Shown piece by piece: positions 5,833-11,358 of a stretch of DNA of 12,382 bases. The stretch lies in NCBI GenBank assembly GCA_001821155.1, contig MHSB01000015.1, forward strand, positions 1 through 12,382, in the 5' to 3' direction. Origin of the DNA: Candidatus Taylorbacteria bacterium RIFCSPLOWO2_01_FULL_50_130. GTDB lineage: Bacteria > Patescibacteriota > Minisyncoccia > Phycocordibacterales > UBA10002. Position 1 is the first letter of the stretch. Each line of letters begins with the position of its first letter. Both the position numbers and the translations under genes were made by a program. The notes under the pieces are model-generated. The model saw nothing but the letters and a program-made list of their open reading frames with translations, had not been told where the DNA came from and did no database searches.

Positions 5833-6366
5833 TTAGGTGGTTTTCTTTCCCTGCTTTCTGCGCACCACTTCATTTTCATAGCGTATCCCTTTCCCTTTAT
5901 ACGGCTCCGGTTTTTTGAGCGCCCGTACCCTCGCGGCAAATGCGCCGACCGCTTCAATATCCGAGCTGTGTACGGTGATGACGCTCTTTTCGGCAGTTAC
6001 CAATACATTCTCGGGAACGGCGAGTTTCACCGGATGGGAAAACCCGAGAGACAGCGTCATTTCTCTGTCCTTAACGTCGGCCTTAAATCCAATACCCTCT
6101 ATGATGAGTCTCTTAGTAAAGGCCTTCTGACTTCCGCGTATCATATTCTGCACATGCGCCACGGTCGTCCCCGCATGCATATTCGCAGCAGGCGCATTGC
6201 CGCGCGGAGAGACGGAAATGGCGTCTTTCTCCTGCTCCACTTTTACCATCGGCGAAAAAGAGCGCGTGAGAGTGCCGAGAGGTCCCTGCACGGTTATGGA
6301 GTTTCCACGTATGGTCGCGGTCACTCTTTCAGGAATGATGATGGGTTTTTTCGCTAAGCGTGACAT
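5833..6366 (-). CDS. rplF: 50S ribosomal protein L6 (uL6)
   Basis: This has the usual length of 177 residues. L6 binds 23S rRNA near the sarcin-ricin loop and the GTPase centre. It opens with MSRLAKKPIIIPERV and contains the two-repeat L6 fold. The N-terminal repeat has VQGPLGTLTRSF, and NMIRGSQKAFTKRLIIEGIGFKADV leads into the second. The C-terminal signature KKPEPYKGKGIRYENEVVRRKQGKK is diagnostic of the family (PEPYKGKGIrY). It lies between rpsH and rplR. The ATG at 6364-6366 has no Shine-Dalgarno; the spacer upstream is the GTATATTCGTA type. Confidence 0.99.
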   Translation of the reverse strand: MSRLAKKPIIIPERVTATIRGNSITVQGPLGTLTRSFSPMVKVEQEKDAISVSPRGNAPAANMHAGTTVAHVQNMIRGSQKAFTKRLIIEGIGFKADVKDREMTLSLGFSHPVKLAVPENVLVTAEKSVITVHSSDIEAVGAFAARVRALKKPEPYKGKGIRYENEVVRRKQGKKTT

Positions 6367-6453
6367 AAATATTGGATATACGGACTATGGATTTTTACGG
6401 ATATACAGATTCTTGATTCGTATATTCGTACACATTCGTACTCCGTAAACCTA
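6367..6453. repeat. GTATATTCGTA-type fold-back spacer, rpsH-rplF (copy A)
   Basis: The arms TACGGATATAC (6396-6406) and GTATATTCGTA (6420-6430) are complementary at 10 of 11 positions across a 13-nt loop. Bases 6402-6431 are identical to 8592-8621, and 6438-6453 match 8628-8643. The repeat ends with the rpsH stop codon TAG (6451-6453). Confidence 0.85.
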
Positions 6454-6831
6454 CCATATCTCAAACAATATCTCTCCCCCAACTTTTGCTTTTCTCGCTT
6501 CCGCATCAAGGAGTATGCCTTTTGAGGTAGAAAGAACGGCTACGCCGAAACCGCTTCGTACGGGATATATGTCTCGCGCTTTGACATACGAACGTTTTGA
6601 AAGGTGCGACACGCGCTTAACGGACGTTAGTGCCATCCCCGCGCCGCCCGAAGGGAGCTTGCATTCAACATGGCGCCCTTTTTTCACTTTTTTATAAGAT
6701 GCAAGATATCCCTTTTTCTCCAAGGCGCCGGCAATCGCCAGAATAAGTTTTGAAGCGGGAAAAATGAACGAGTCCTTCTTAGCGCGGCTCGCCATCTTGA
6801 ACGTATTCAGAAAATCTGAAATGGGGTCCAT
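6451..6831 (-). CDS. rpsH: 30S ribosomal protein S8 (uS8)
   Basis: This 126-residue primary 16S rRNA binder organises the central domain of the 30S subunit; in E. coli it is also the translational repressor of the spc operon. It starts MDPISDFLNTFKMASRAKKD, matching the usual D-i-d-LtriRNA region, and ends RSGFGVAVLSTSKGILLDAEARKAKVGGEILFEIW, which contains the family signature GxG-A-LSTSKG-M-D-eAr---vGGE-L--vW. Length and position between rpsN and rplF are canonical. Whether the repressor role holds here cannot be judged; no S8-like mRNA site was identified. No Shine-Dalgarno is seen. Confidence 0.98.
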   Translation of the reverse strand: MDPISDFLNTFKMASRAKKDSFIFPASKLILAIAGALEKKGYLASYKKVKKGRHVECKLPSGGAGMALTSVKRVSHLSKRSYVKARDIYPVRSGFGVAVLSTSKGILLDAEARKAKVGGEILFEIW

Positions 6832-6837
6832 AAGATT

Positions 6838-6920
6838 TAGCTTGCTAGCTTCTTAGCTGATTAGCTTTTTAGCAAGAGATTTCCCTAACAAGCTAGAAAG
6901 CTAAACAGCTAATAAGCTGA
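6838..6920. repeat. AGCT-word fold-back spacer, rpsN-rpsH
   Basis: This is one of the cleanest copies: left arm TAGCTTGCTAGCTTCTTAGC, TGATTAGC, TTTTTAGC; loop AAGAGATTTC; right arm CCTAACAAGCTAGAAAGCTA, AACAGCTAATAAGCTG. The arms have an 8-nt word period. It fills the spacer up to the TAG stop of rpsN. Confidence 0.85.
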
Positions 6921-7106
6921 CTACCACGATGACTTCTTAACGCCGGGAATCATGCCTTCGTTGGCATATTCTCGAAAACAGATACGGCAGAGACCAAAAT
7001 CTCTCATGAAAGCGCGCTTGCGGCCACAACGGAAACAGCGCCGCACAATACGGGTTCTGAACTTTGGTTTCTTCAGGGCGCGCGCTTTGGTGGAGGTTTT
7101 GGCCAC
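6921..7106 (-). CDS. rpsN: 30S ribosomal protein S14, zinc-binding type (uS14, type Z)
   Basis: I chose the GTG at 7104-7106, which gives exactly 61 residues, the usual length of the zinc form, starting MAKTSTKARALKKPKF. The zinc ribbon is C24-x2-C27 (CFRC) and C40-x2-C43 (CRIC), followed by FREYANEGMIPGVKKSSW, the conserved end. A longer in-frame reading from 7175 exists but would translate the leader hairpin. S14 acts in the head of the 30S. Here it is the first gene of the second transcription unit: a promoter lies at 7220-7248, and a plus-strand gene separates it from rplE, its usual neighbour. No Shine-Dalgarno precedes the GTG. Confidence 0.96.
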   Translation of the reverse strand: MAKTSTKARALKKPKFRTRIVRRCFRCGRKRAFMRDFGLCRICFREYANEGMIPGVKKSSW

Positions 7107-7219
7107 AATAATGCTGATTAACGCCGATGGTAACGCTGATTCACGCTGGCAAAAAGAGAAGACGCTGACTCTCATCCGCGTCTATCCGCGTCCCCGTCGG
7201 CGTTATCTGCGTGTCGGAA
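7107..7219 (-). promoter_or_regulatory. Structured 5' leader of the rpsN unit
   Basis: The leader is about 105-110 nt. On the minus strand, the left arm repeats ACGC-GAT words (ACGCAGATA, ACGCCGACGG, ACGCGGATAG, ACGCGGATG) and the right arm carries their inverse (CAGCGTGAATCAGCGT, ATCGGCGTTAATCAGC). They can form a long imperfect hairpin with a loop around TCTTCTCTTTTT. A closely related leader precedes rpsS at 12125-12252. It may be a regulatory leader or another member of the spacer hairpin families. Confidence 0.6.
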
Positions 7220-7248
7220 ATACTAGCTAACCAAACGTGAAAAGTCAA
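7220..7248 (-). promoter_or_regulatory. Sigma70-like promoter of the rpsN unit
   Basis: On the minus strand, the -35 box is TTGACT (7243-7248) and the -10 box TAGTAT (7220-7225), separated by 17 bp. TTGACTTTTCACG and CTAGTAT are shared with the promoter before rpsS. Transcription would start about 105 nt before the GTG of rpsN. Confidence 0.75.
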
Positions 7249-7325
7249 ACATAAAAACACGGCGAGGGAAAATGCTCCCGAGCGATGTTTGTTTTGTCCG
7301 CGTCTTCTCCGCGCCAAGCAGAGAG

Positions 7326-7354
7326 TTGCTAAATCTTGCCTCTTTTGTTATACA
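7326..7354 (+). promoter_or_regulatory. Sigma70-like promoter of the plus-strand ATPase gene
   Basis: TTGCTA (7326-7331) and TATACA (7349-7354) are separated by 17 bp and each match 4 of 6 consensus positions. It lies about 37 bp before the start codon and diverges from the rpsN promoter. A purine-rich Shine-Dalgarno (AAAGGAAG, 7378-7385) follows. Confidence 0.55.
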
Positions 7355-7390
7355 GTCACTAGCCGATCACAAACCCGAAAGGAAGAATCA

Positions 7391-7915
7391 ATGAGCGAAT
7401 CAAAGTGGTATGTTATTACCGGTGTTTTTTCTTCCGGCAAGACGACCGTTCTTGAACAACTTATCAAAGCTGGTTATCGAGCAGTGCCTGAAGCTACACG
7501 CGTGCTGATTGACGAAGAAATGGCCCAGGGAAGGTCCGTGGCGGAGATTCGGAGTAATGAAGGAGATTTTCAGCGGCGCGTTACAAAGCAAAAACTTGAG
7601 ACCGAAGCCATGTTACCGTTGGAAGAAATAGTCTTTTTGGATAGGGCGATGCCCGATAGTATTGCTTATTACCAACTCCACGGCCTTAACCCTCAAGAAG
7701 CACGCGTCGTTTGCCGTAGGGGTTTGTATCGCAGGGTCTTTTTTATGGAGCCAGTTGCATTTGTTAAAGACTACGCGAGAACGGAATCTCCAGAGGTCAT
7801 TGAACGATTGAATGTTCTCCTCAAAGAGGCATATGAACAACTCGGTTATGAAGTTATTACGGTCCCTGCCGTATCCGTAGCGGAACGGGTGCGCTTCATT
7901 CTTGAGCGGTTATAA
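7391..7915 (+). CDS. P-loop ATPase/kinase, AAA_28 (NadR-kinase-like) family
   Basis: The ATG at 7391 is chosen because GGAAG lies just upstream; it gives 174 residues. The Walker A motif is GVFSSGKT (11-18). Further family features are VPEATR (32-37), VFLDRAMPDSIAYY (81-94), which matches the FLDR-x-PD--AYY motif of AAA_28/COG3911-type ATPases, EPVAFVKDYARTES (120-133) resembling the Y-x-D-xRtEs lid, and LGYEVITVP...ERVRFIL (151-171). These proteins are P-loop kinase-like NTPases whose substrates are mostly unknown. It is the only plus-strand gene, placed head-to-head with rpsN and tail-to-tail with rplE, splitting the normally joined rplE-rpsN pair. It has its own promoter and, unlike all its neighbours, a Shine-Dalgarno, consistent with later insertion. 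The exact substrate cannot be given. Confidence 0.85.
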   Translation: MSESKWYVITGVFSSGKTTVLEQLIKAGYRAVPEATRVLIDEEMAQGRSVAEIRSNEGDFQRRVTKQKLETEAMLPLEEIVFLDRAMPDSIAYYQLHGLNPQEARVVCRRGLYRRVFFMEPVAFVKDYARTESPEVIERLNVLLKEAYEQLGYEVITVPAVSVAERVRFILERL

Positions 7916-7920
7916 CCGCT
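7905..7920. other. 16-bp perfect palindrome over the ATPase stop codon
   Basis: AGCGGTTATAACCGCT is a perfect palindrome spanning the last codons and the TAA stop (7913-7915). A further hairpin, TTGAGA (7922-7927) with TCTCAA (7939-7944), follows immediately. Both precede the T-tract terminator. Confidence 0.6.
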
Positions 7921-7945
7921 ATTGAGAGACGGAAAGGTTCTCAAC

Positions 7946-7982
7946 AAAGGCGGTGAGGCATTGGCCAATATCCGCTTTTTTT
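7946..7982. terminator. Rho-independent-like terminator in the convergent gap
   Basis: On the plus strand AAAGGCGG pairs with CCGCTTT (one bulged G) around an inner GGCATTGGCC segment, followed by seven or more T residues (7976-7982). On the minus strand the stem is followed by CTTTGTTG, a weaker T stretch. It would end the plus-strand ATPase transcript and may partly end the leftward transcript from rplE. Confidence 0.55.
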
Positions 7983-7999
7983 ACCTTTGTTTTTGCGTT

Positions 8000-8554
8000 C
8001 TATTTCCTCACTCTTGCATCCTCCTTCTTAAAAGGAAAGCCGAGATATTTCAAATACGCTTTGGCTTCGGCGGCAGTTTTCGCGGTAGTCACCACCGTCA
8101 CCGACATACCAAATACATCGCGCAAATCTTCATCTGAAGATTCAGGGAAGATTGTGTGCTCGCGTATGCCAATGGTGATGTTTCCTATCTCATCTATGGC
8201 GCCGGCGGAGAGGCCCCGAAAATCCTTGGTGCGCGGGAGCGCTACGTTGAGAAATTTGTCGAGAAAAGAGTACATACGGCTGCCTCGAAGCGTTACCGCC
8301 ACTCCCACCGTGTCGCCTTGTCGTGTTTTATAAGACGCAATCGATTTCTTGGCTCCTCGCCGTACTACTCTCTGTCCGGTGATTTTGGCGAGGCGGTCCT
8401 CAACTACTTCAATCTTTTTCTTGTCCTTGAACGAGCCGATGCCAGCGCTTACAACAACTTTTTGCAGGCGAGGGACCTGCATAACATTGGTGTAACCCAT
8501 TGTGCCTTTCAGGACGTTATATGCTTCTTTCTGCTTATCTTTTATTGATTTCAT
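8000..8554 (-). CDS. rplE: 50S ribosomal protein L5 (uL5)
   Basis: With the ATG at 8552-8554 the product has 184 residues, typical for L5. It binds 5S rRNA and contacts P-site tRNA. It starts MKSIKDKQKEAYNVLKGTMGYTNVMQVPRLQKVVVSAGIG, where N--QVPrl-KivvN-GiG is expected. Diagnostic parts are GQRVVRRGAKKSIASYKTRQG, FLNVALPRTKDFRGLS, and GNITIGIREHTIFPE. An ATG at 8576-8578 would add MVRVPVKT, but that part lies within the spacer repeat, so I reject it. L5 is the last gene of the first unit; downstream it runs into a convergent plus-strand gene instead of rpsN. Confidence 0.97.
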   Translation of the reverse strand: MKSIKDKQKEAYNVLKGTMGYTNVMQVPRLQKVVVSAGIGSFKDKKKIEVVEDRLAKITGQRVVRRGAKKSIASYKTRQGDTVGVAVTLRGSRMYSFLDKFLNVALPRTKDFRGLSAGAIDEIGNITIGIREHTIFPESSDEDLRDVFGMSVTVVTTAKTAAEAKAYLKYLGFPFKKEDARVRK

Positions 8555-8562
8555 AGTTTTGA

Positions 8563-8643
8563 CGGGTACACGGACCATGGATTCCTACCGGTATACAGAT
8601 TCTTGATTCGTATATTCGTACCTATCTGTACTCCGTAAACCTA
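8563..8643. repeat. GTATATTCGTA-type fold-back spacer, rplX-rplE (copy B)
   Basis: This is a near copy of the rpsH-rplF spacer: 8592-8621 is identical to 6402-6431 and 8628-8643 to 6438-6453. The flanking parts are related but diverged (TACACGGACCATGGATT here against TATACGGACTATGGATT there). It ends with the rplX stop TAG (8641-8643). The CCATGG in this copy creates a spurious upstream ATG for rplE. Confidence 0.85.
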
Positions 8644-8937
8644 AATCTCTTTCCCGGTTTTCCTGCTTACTCTTACCCAGCGTTCGCCAACCAGCTTTTT
8701 ACCGGAACGAACCGCCTTACCGCCTTCCACAAGCGCCACGTTGGAGATGTGAATCGGCATCGCTTTCTCCACGACCTGTCCTTTTTGTCCGGCCTTGCGC
8801 GGTTTCTGGTGACGCTTGGAGAGGTTGAGACCTTCAATGATGACCGCCTGACGAGAGCGGAGCACGCGCGCGACCGCTCCCTTTTTCCCCTTCTCCTTAC
8901 CGGAGATTACTATGACGTTGTCCCCCTTTTTTATCAT
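8641..8937 (-). CDS. rplX: 50S ribosomal protein L24 (uL24)
   Basis: This 98-residue protein starts early 50S assembly and sits near the exit of the peptide tunnel. The N-terminal KOW motif is MIKKGDNVIVISGKEKGKKGAVARVL (1-26), followed by IIEGLNLSKRHQKPRK, the expected V-VeGvN--KrH-KP segment, and EKAMPIHISNVALVEGG, matching the e-PIh-SNVml family motif. The C-terminus is slightly shorter than the E. coli protein. It sits between rplN and rplE as in canonical operons. There is no Shine-Dalgarno before the ATG at 8935-8937; an AGCT repeat precedes it. Confidence 0.98.
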   Translation of the reverse strand: MIKKGDNVIVISGKEKGKKGAVARVLRSRQAVIIEGLNLSKRHQKPRKAGQKGQVVEKAMPIHISNVALVEGGKAVRSGKKLVGERWVRVSRKTGKEI

Positions 8938-9030
8938 GAGCTTTTTAGTTACTTAGCTTGCTAGCTTACTAGCTTTAGGAAAAACTTCCGCCTTTCTAAA
9001 AAGCTAATCAGCTAACAAGCTAGAAAGCTA
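8938..9030. repeat. AGCT-word fold-back spacer, rplN-rplX
   Basis: Left arm AGCTTTTTAG, TTACTTAGC, TTGCTAGC, TTACTAGC; loop AGGAAAAACTTCCGCC; right arm AAAAAGCTAATCAGCTAACA, AGCTAGAAAGCTA. It fills the whole 93-nt spacer. The loop differs somewhat from the CCTAACAAGCT form at the other sites. Confidence 0.82.
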
Positions 9031-9402
9031 TCAAACGACTTCTGCCGCTTTTGACGTTATTGCCGTAAATCCCATCTCGGAAATCTCTCGCGGGATTGGC
9101 CCGAAAATACGCTTGGCAAGCGGCTCTTTTTTCCCCTTTTCCAAAATAACGACGGCATTTTCATCAAAGCGAATATAAGAACCGTCCTTTCGCCTAAACG
9201 CCTTTCTCTGACGGACGACGACCGCGTGGAGCACGTCCTTTTTCTTCACGGTTTTGCGTGGCTCTGCCTTCTGAATGGAAAGCACAACGACCTCTCCGAG
9301 TTCAGCGTACCGCTTTCTGGATGAGCCGAGCACTTTGAAAATCCGGCCGATCTTTCCTCCGGAGTTATCGGCGATTTTGACGATGGCACGAGGCTGCAAC
9401 AT
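9031..9402 (-). CDS. rplN: 50S ribosomal protein L14 (uL14)
   Basis: At 123 residues this is the standard length. L14 binds 23S rRNA at the subunit interface, and is the docking site of the silencing factor RsfS in bacteria. It begins MLQPRAIVKIADNSGGKIGRIFKVLG, the canonical MIQ--T-L-VADNSGAk---ci-VLG region with an extra G in ADNSGGK. The middle shows VVVLSIQKAEPRKTVKKKDVLHAVVVRQRK, and the end has RFDENAVVILEKGKKEPLAKRIFGPIPREI, the hallmark rFdeNA-Vli-----P-GTRifGPv-rEl. Order rpsQ-rplN-rplX is canonical. No Shine-Dalgarno is seen. Confidence 0.99.
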   Translation of the reverse strand: MLQPRAIVKIADNSGGKIGRIFKVLGSSRKRYAELGEVVVLSIQKAEPRKTVKKKDVLHAVVVRQRKAFRRKDGSYIRFDENAVVILEKGKKEPLAKRIFGPIPREISEMGFTAITSKAAEVV

Positions 9403-9489
9403 AAATGATGAAGTATGAAGTAAGAATTATGAATTAAGCTTTAAGAATTGCTGCTCTCCTTACTTCTTAATTCCGTACTCCAGATTATT
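9403..9489. repeat. GAAGTA/GAATTA-word spacer, rpsQ-rplN
   Basis: The left side repeats ATGATGAAGTATGAAGTAAG and AATTATGAATTAAGC; the right side has CTTACTTCTTAATTC, the inverse of those words. The arms are imperfect. It is the same design as the AGCT spacers but with a different word. Confidence 0.5.
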
Positions 9490-9735
9490 CTAAGCGATTC
9501 TGAATCGCTTATCTCTGGACATCGGGCGGCATTCAATGATGGTTACTTGTTCACTTTCCTTTTTGGTGTTGCCGGCATCGTGCGCCTTGAAGCGGCTCGT
9601 ACGCTTCAGGTATTTTCGGTACTTCGGATGCGCCACGAAGCGGTTTACCTCAACCACGACGGTATCCTTCATCTTCGCGGATACCACCGTGCCGATGAGC
9701 ACTTTGCCTTTATGCTTTGTCATATCAGTTGTCAT
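9490..9735 (-). CDS. rpsQ: 30S ribosomal protein S17 (uS17)
   Basis: This 81-residue primary 16S rRNA-binding protein has an OB fold. It contains GKVLIGTVVSAKMKDTVVVEVNRFVAHPKYRKYLKRTSRFKAHDAGN, which matches the family pattern G-V-S-KM-KTvvV-ve----HP-Y-K---r--k--aHDe-n, then GEQVTI-like SEQVTIIECRPMSRDKRFRI, corresponding to G--V-i-EtRPLSk-KrwrlV. The start at 9733-9735 gives MTTDMTKHKGK; the internal ATG at 9721-9723 (MTKHKGK) is equally plausible, as neither has a Shine-Dalgarno. A 21-bp palindrome covers the stop. Confidence 0.97.
   Translation of the reverse strand: MTTDMTKHKGKVLIGTVVSAKMKDTVVVEVNRFVAHPKYRKYLKRTSRFKAHDAGNTKKESEQVTIIECRPMSRDKRFRIA
9491..9511. other. 21-bp palindrome at the rpsQ stop
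   Basis: TAAGCGATTC (9491-9500) and GAATCGCTTA (9502-9511) are perfect inverse repeats around a single T. They cover the last codons and the TAG stop of rpsQ. As RNA this could form a stem of about 8 bp with a small loop. There is no T-tract behind it. Confidence 0.6.
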
Positions 9736-9804
9736 GTCTTTGAAATATCGGATTTCGGAGATCTAATTTCAGGAAAGTTTGAATAGCCAATAGTAAAGAT
9801 TCAG
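9736..9804. repeat. ATATCGGA/TTCGAA-word spacer, rpmC-rpsQ
   Basis: GAAATATCGGATTTCGGAG on the left faces TTCCGATATTCGAATTTCG at 9808-9827, so the fold-back runs into the coding end of rpmC. It is related in words to the rpsE-rplO spacer (AATATCGAAT, TTCGAA). Confidence 0.5.
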
Positions 9805-10014
9805 TTATTTTCCGATATTCGAATTTCGAGATTCGGTATTTCTTTTGTGAAGCTCTGTAAGCAAGCGCGCTGTTTCCTTTCGAAGTTTCTTCCCCTCCTT
9901 CACGTTTTTCTGCTTACTGCCTGCCATTGCAAAGCGAAACGCTTGCAGTTTTGCATGATTCCCGGTAACAAGCTTGTGAAGCTCTTCTTCCGTCTTATGC
10001 GCGTAATCGGACAT
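9805..10014 (-). CDS. rpmC: 50S ribosomal protein L29 (uL29) with repeat-encoded tail
   Basis: This 69-residue protein has a two-helix hairpin fold and lies by the peptide exit tunnel next to L23. The sequence MSDYAHKTEEELHKLVTGNHAKLQAFRFAMAGSKQKNVKEGKKLRKETARLLTELHKR has the L29 pattern (t-eEL---l-----eLf-LRfq-a-gql-n---ik-vRr-IArikT-l-er), with LQAFRFAMAGSKQKN as the core. The final 10 residues TESRNSNIGK come from GAATCTCGAAATTCGAATAT words, closely like the S5 tail (LESRISNLEK). It lies between rplP and rpsQ, the canonical order. Confidence 0.95.
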   Translation of the reverse strand: MSDYAHKTEEELHKLVTGNHAKLQAFRFAMAGSKQKNVKEGKKLRKETARLLTELHKRNTESRNSNIGK

Positions 10015-10136
10015 ACTGTTCGAGATTTCTAATTCACCTCATTGTCTAAATTTCTAATAAAAGCTCGAATGCTATTTAGGAATTAGGTAATTTTTTTTGC
10101 CACACTACCTTAACAAAAACGGCCCAAAACACAAAT
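10015..10136. repeat. Spacer rplP-rpmC, AATTAGG/CTAATTC words
   Basis: This 122-nt spacer contains TTTCTAATTC, TTTCTAATAAAAG, TTTAGGAATTAGGTAATT and an eight-T run (plus strand, 10092-10099), then TGCCACACTACC. The words CTAATT/AATTAG are mutually complementary and could fold weakly. There is no ORF. A GAGGTGAAT on the minus strand resembles a Shine-Dalgarno but lies too far from the rpmC ATG. Confidence 0.4.
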
Positions 10137-10553
10137 TTACCTGGCTACCACCTTACTTTTAATGGGTAGCTTCGTACCTGCCTTTCGAAGCGCTTCCTTG
10201 GCTACTCCTTCATCAATGCCATCAACTTCAAAGACAACGCGTCCGGCTTTCACTTCAAAGCAGTATCCCTGCGGGTCACCTTTTCCTTTTCCCATTCCCA
10301 CTTCGGGAGGCTTGCCGGTAAACGGCATGTCAGGGAAAATGCGCGTCCAAACTTTCCCGGTCTTTCCGGAATTTCGCGCTAAAACTTTGCGGGCCGCTTC
10401 TATCTGATTGGAACGTACGCGCGCGCCGGTAAGTGCCTTCAAGCCGAAAGAACCGAATGACACCTCCGTCCCCCGTGTTTCCACGCGCGGTTTTTTGGGA
10501 TTATGGCGCATAGTGTGCCATTTTCGAAATTTAACTTTTTTAGGCAGTAACAT
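10137..10553 (-). CDS. rplP: 50S ribosomal protein L16 (uL16)
   Basis: At 138 residues this has normal length. L16 lies near the A-site and the peptidyl transferase centre. It begins MLLPKKVKFRKWHTMRHN, the usual MLmPKrvKyRK-hRGr region, with an atypical HTM in place of the common RGR. GSFGLKALTGARVRSNQIEAARKVLAR is highly typical. In the functional loop the sequence is KPPEVGMGKGKGDPQGYCFEV; most bacteria have an Arg before MGkGKG (Arg81 of E. coli) and EYWVA in place of QGYCF. The end GRVVFEVDGIDEGVAKEALRKAGTKLPIKSKVV is standard. Position between rpsC and rpmC is canonical. Confidence 0.98.
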   Translation of the reverse strand: MLLPKKVKFRKWHTMRHNPKKPRVETRGTEVSFGSFGLKALTGARVRSNQIEAARKVLARNSGKTGKVWTRIFPDMPFTGKPPEVGMGKGKGDPQGYCFEVKAGRVVFEVDGIDEGVAKEALRKAGTKLPIKSKVVAR

Positions 10554-10557
10554 AATT

Positions 10558-10623
10558 CAGCTTGTTAGCTTTCTAGCTTCTTAGAGATTCCCTAACAAGC
10601 TAAAAAGCCAGTCAGCTAGGAAG
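10558..10623. repeat. AGCT-word fold-back spacer, rpsC-rplP
   Basis: Left arm CAGCTTGTTAGCTTTCTAGC, TTCTTAG; loop AGATTC; right arm CCTAACAAGCTAAAAAGCCA, GTCAGCTAGGAAGCTA. The 8-nt word spacing is clear. The loop and right arm closely match those of the spacers at 6838-6920 and 5751-5832. Confidence 0.82.
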
Positions 10624-11295
10624 CTACTTTCGCGGATTTTTATCCGCGAAAACTTCTCCTTTATAAATCCATACTTTGATGCCGATGTCTCCGTATGTCA
10701 TATGCGCCCGCGCGCGGGCAAAATCTATATCGGCGCGGAGCGTTTGTAGGGGGATGCAGCCCTTTTTGAGTTCTTCTGTGCGGGCCATTTCCGCCCCGCC
10801 GAGCCGCCCGCCAAGGTACATACGAACGCCCTTTACATCGCGGTTTGCCATCACCTTATCAGCCGTCTGCTTCATCACGCGGCGGAACGGAAAGCGTTTC
10901 TCAAGCCCTTCGGTTATCATGTGCGCCACGATGGCGGCGTTAGATTCAGGCGAGCGTACTTCTTCGATGTCTATCTTCATGTGCGCGATGCCAACGACCG
11001 TGTTTTTTCTCCCAAAGCGAACTAATTTCTCCTTCAGTTTGGACGCTCCCTCGCCGCTTTTGCCGATAAGCATGCCGGGGCGCGATGTGCGAATGATAAT
11101 ACGAAAGAGCTTCGGACCGCGCTCAATGTCAATGCCGCTCACATACATGCCGCGCAAATTTCTCTCAAGAAATTCGCGGACGAGAATGTCCCCCTTGAGC
11201 ATCTTCTGGTACTCCCCCTTAACGCCAAACCAGCGGGACTTCCAATCTTTGATGACGCCGATGCGATACGAATATGGATGGACGATGTGACTCAT
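10624..11295 (-). CDS. rpsC: 30S ribosomal protein S3 (uS3)
   Basis: I chose the ATG at 11293-11295, giving 223 residues starting MSHIVHPYSYRIGVIKDWKSRWFG; the TTG nine bases upstream lies at the repeat edge. S3 sits at the mRNA entry tunnel and takes part in helicase activity. The KH domain has PGMLIGKSGEGASKLKEKL with the GxxG loop GKSG (78-81). The C-terminal domain contains GVRMYLGGRLGGAEMARTE and GCIPLQTLRADIDFARARAHMTYGDIGIKVWIYKGE, both diagnostic. YRIG and VIKDWKSRWF match the family's RlGi---W-S-WFa region. It follows rplV, as is canonical. Confidence 0.98.
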   Translation of the reverse strand: MSHIVHPYSYRIGVIKDWKSRWFGVKGEYQKMLKGDILVREFLERNLRGMYVSGIDIERGPKLFRIIIRTSRPGMLIGKSGEGASKLKEKLVRFGRKNTVVGIAHMKIDIEEVRSPESNAAIVAHMITEGLEKRFPFRRVMKQTADKVMANRDVKGVRMYLGGRLGGAEMARTEELKKGCIPLQTLRADIDFARARAHMTYGDIGIKVWIYKGEVFADKNPRK

Positions 11296-11309
11296 GATTC
11301 GCAACTAGT

Positions 11310-11358
11310 AACCGTTAACCTTTGACTGTTAACTGTTAAAAGTCAATGGTTAATGGTT
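11310..11358. repeat. GTTAAC-word hairpin, rplV-rpsC spacer
   Basis: Arms 11310-11327 and 11341-11358 are complementary at 16 of 18 positions; the loop is GTTAACTGTTAAA (13 nt). The arms are made of TTAACC, TTGACT and their complements. The right arm ends on the first base of the rplV stop codon (TGA, 11358-11360). Confidence 0.85.

Noticed and set aside
7107..7175. Longer S14 reading frame starting MRVSVFSFCQRESALPSAL
   Set aside because: It translates the leader hairpin; the GTG at 7104-7106 gives the exact 61-residue type Z length.
7289..7390. Upstream extension of the ATPase gene (MFCPRLLRAKQ...)
   Set aside because: It overlaps the promoter and lies before the Shine-Dalgarno; it has no similarity to the family, whose conserved part starts just after 7391.
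8555..8578. Upstream ATG for L5 adding MVRVPVKT
   Set aside because: The ATG comes from CCATGG inside the duplicated spacer repeat; the ATG at 8552-8554 begins the recognisable protein.
10092..10136. Terminator at the T-run between rplP and rpmC
   Set aside because: The T-run is on the plus strand, opposite to transcription, and no stem precedes it.
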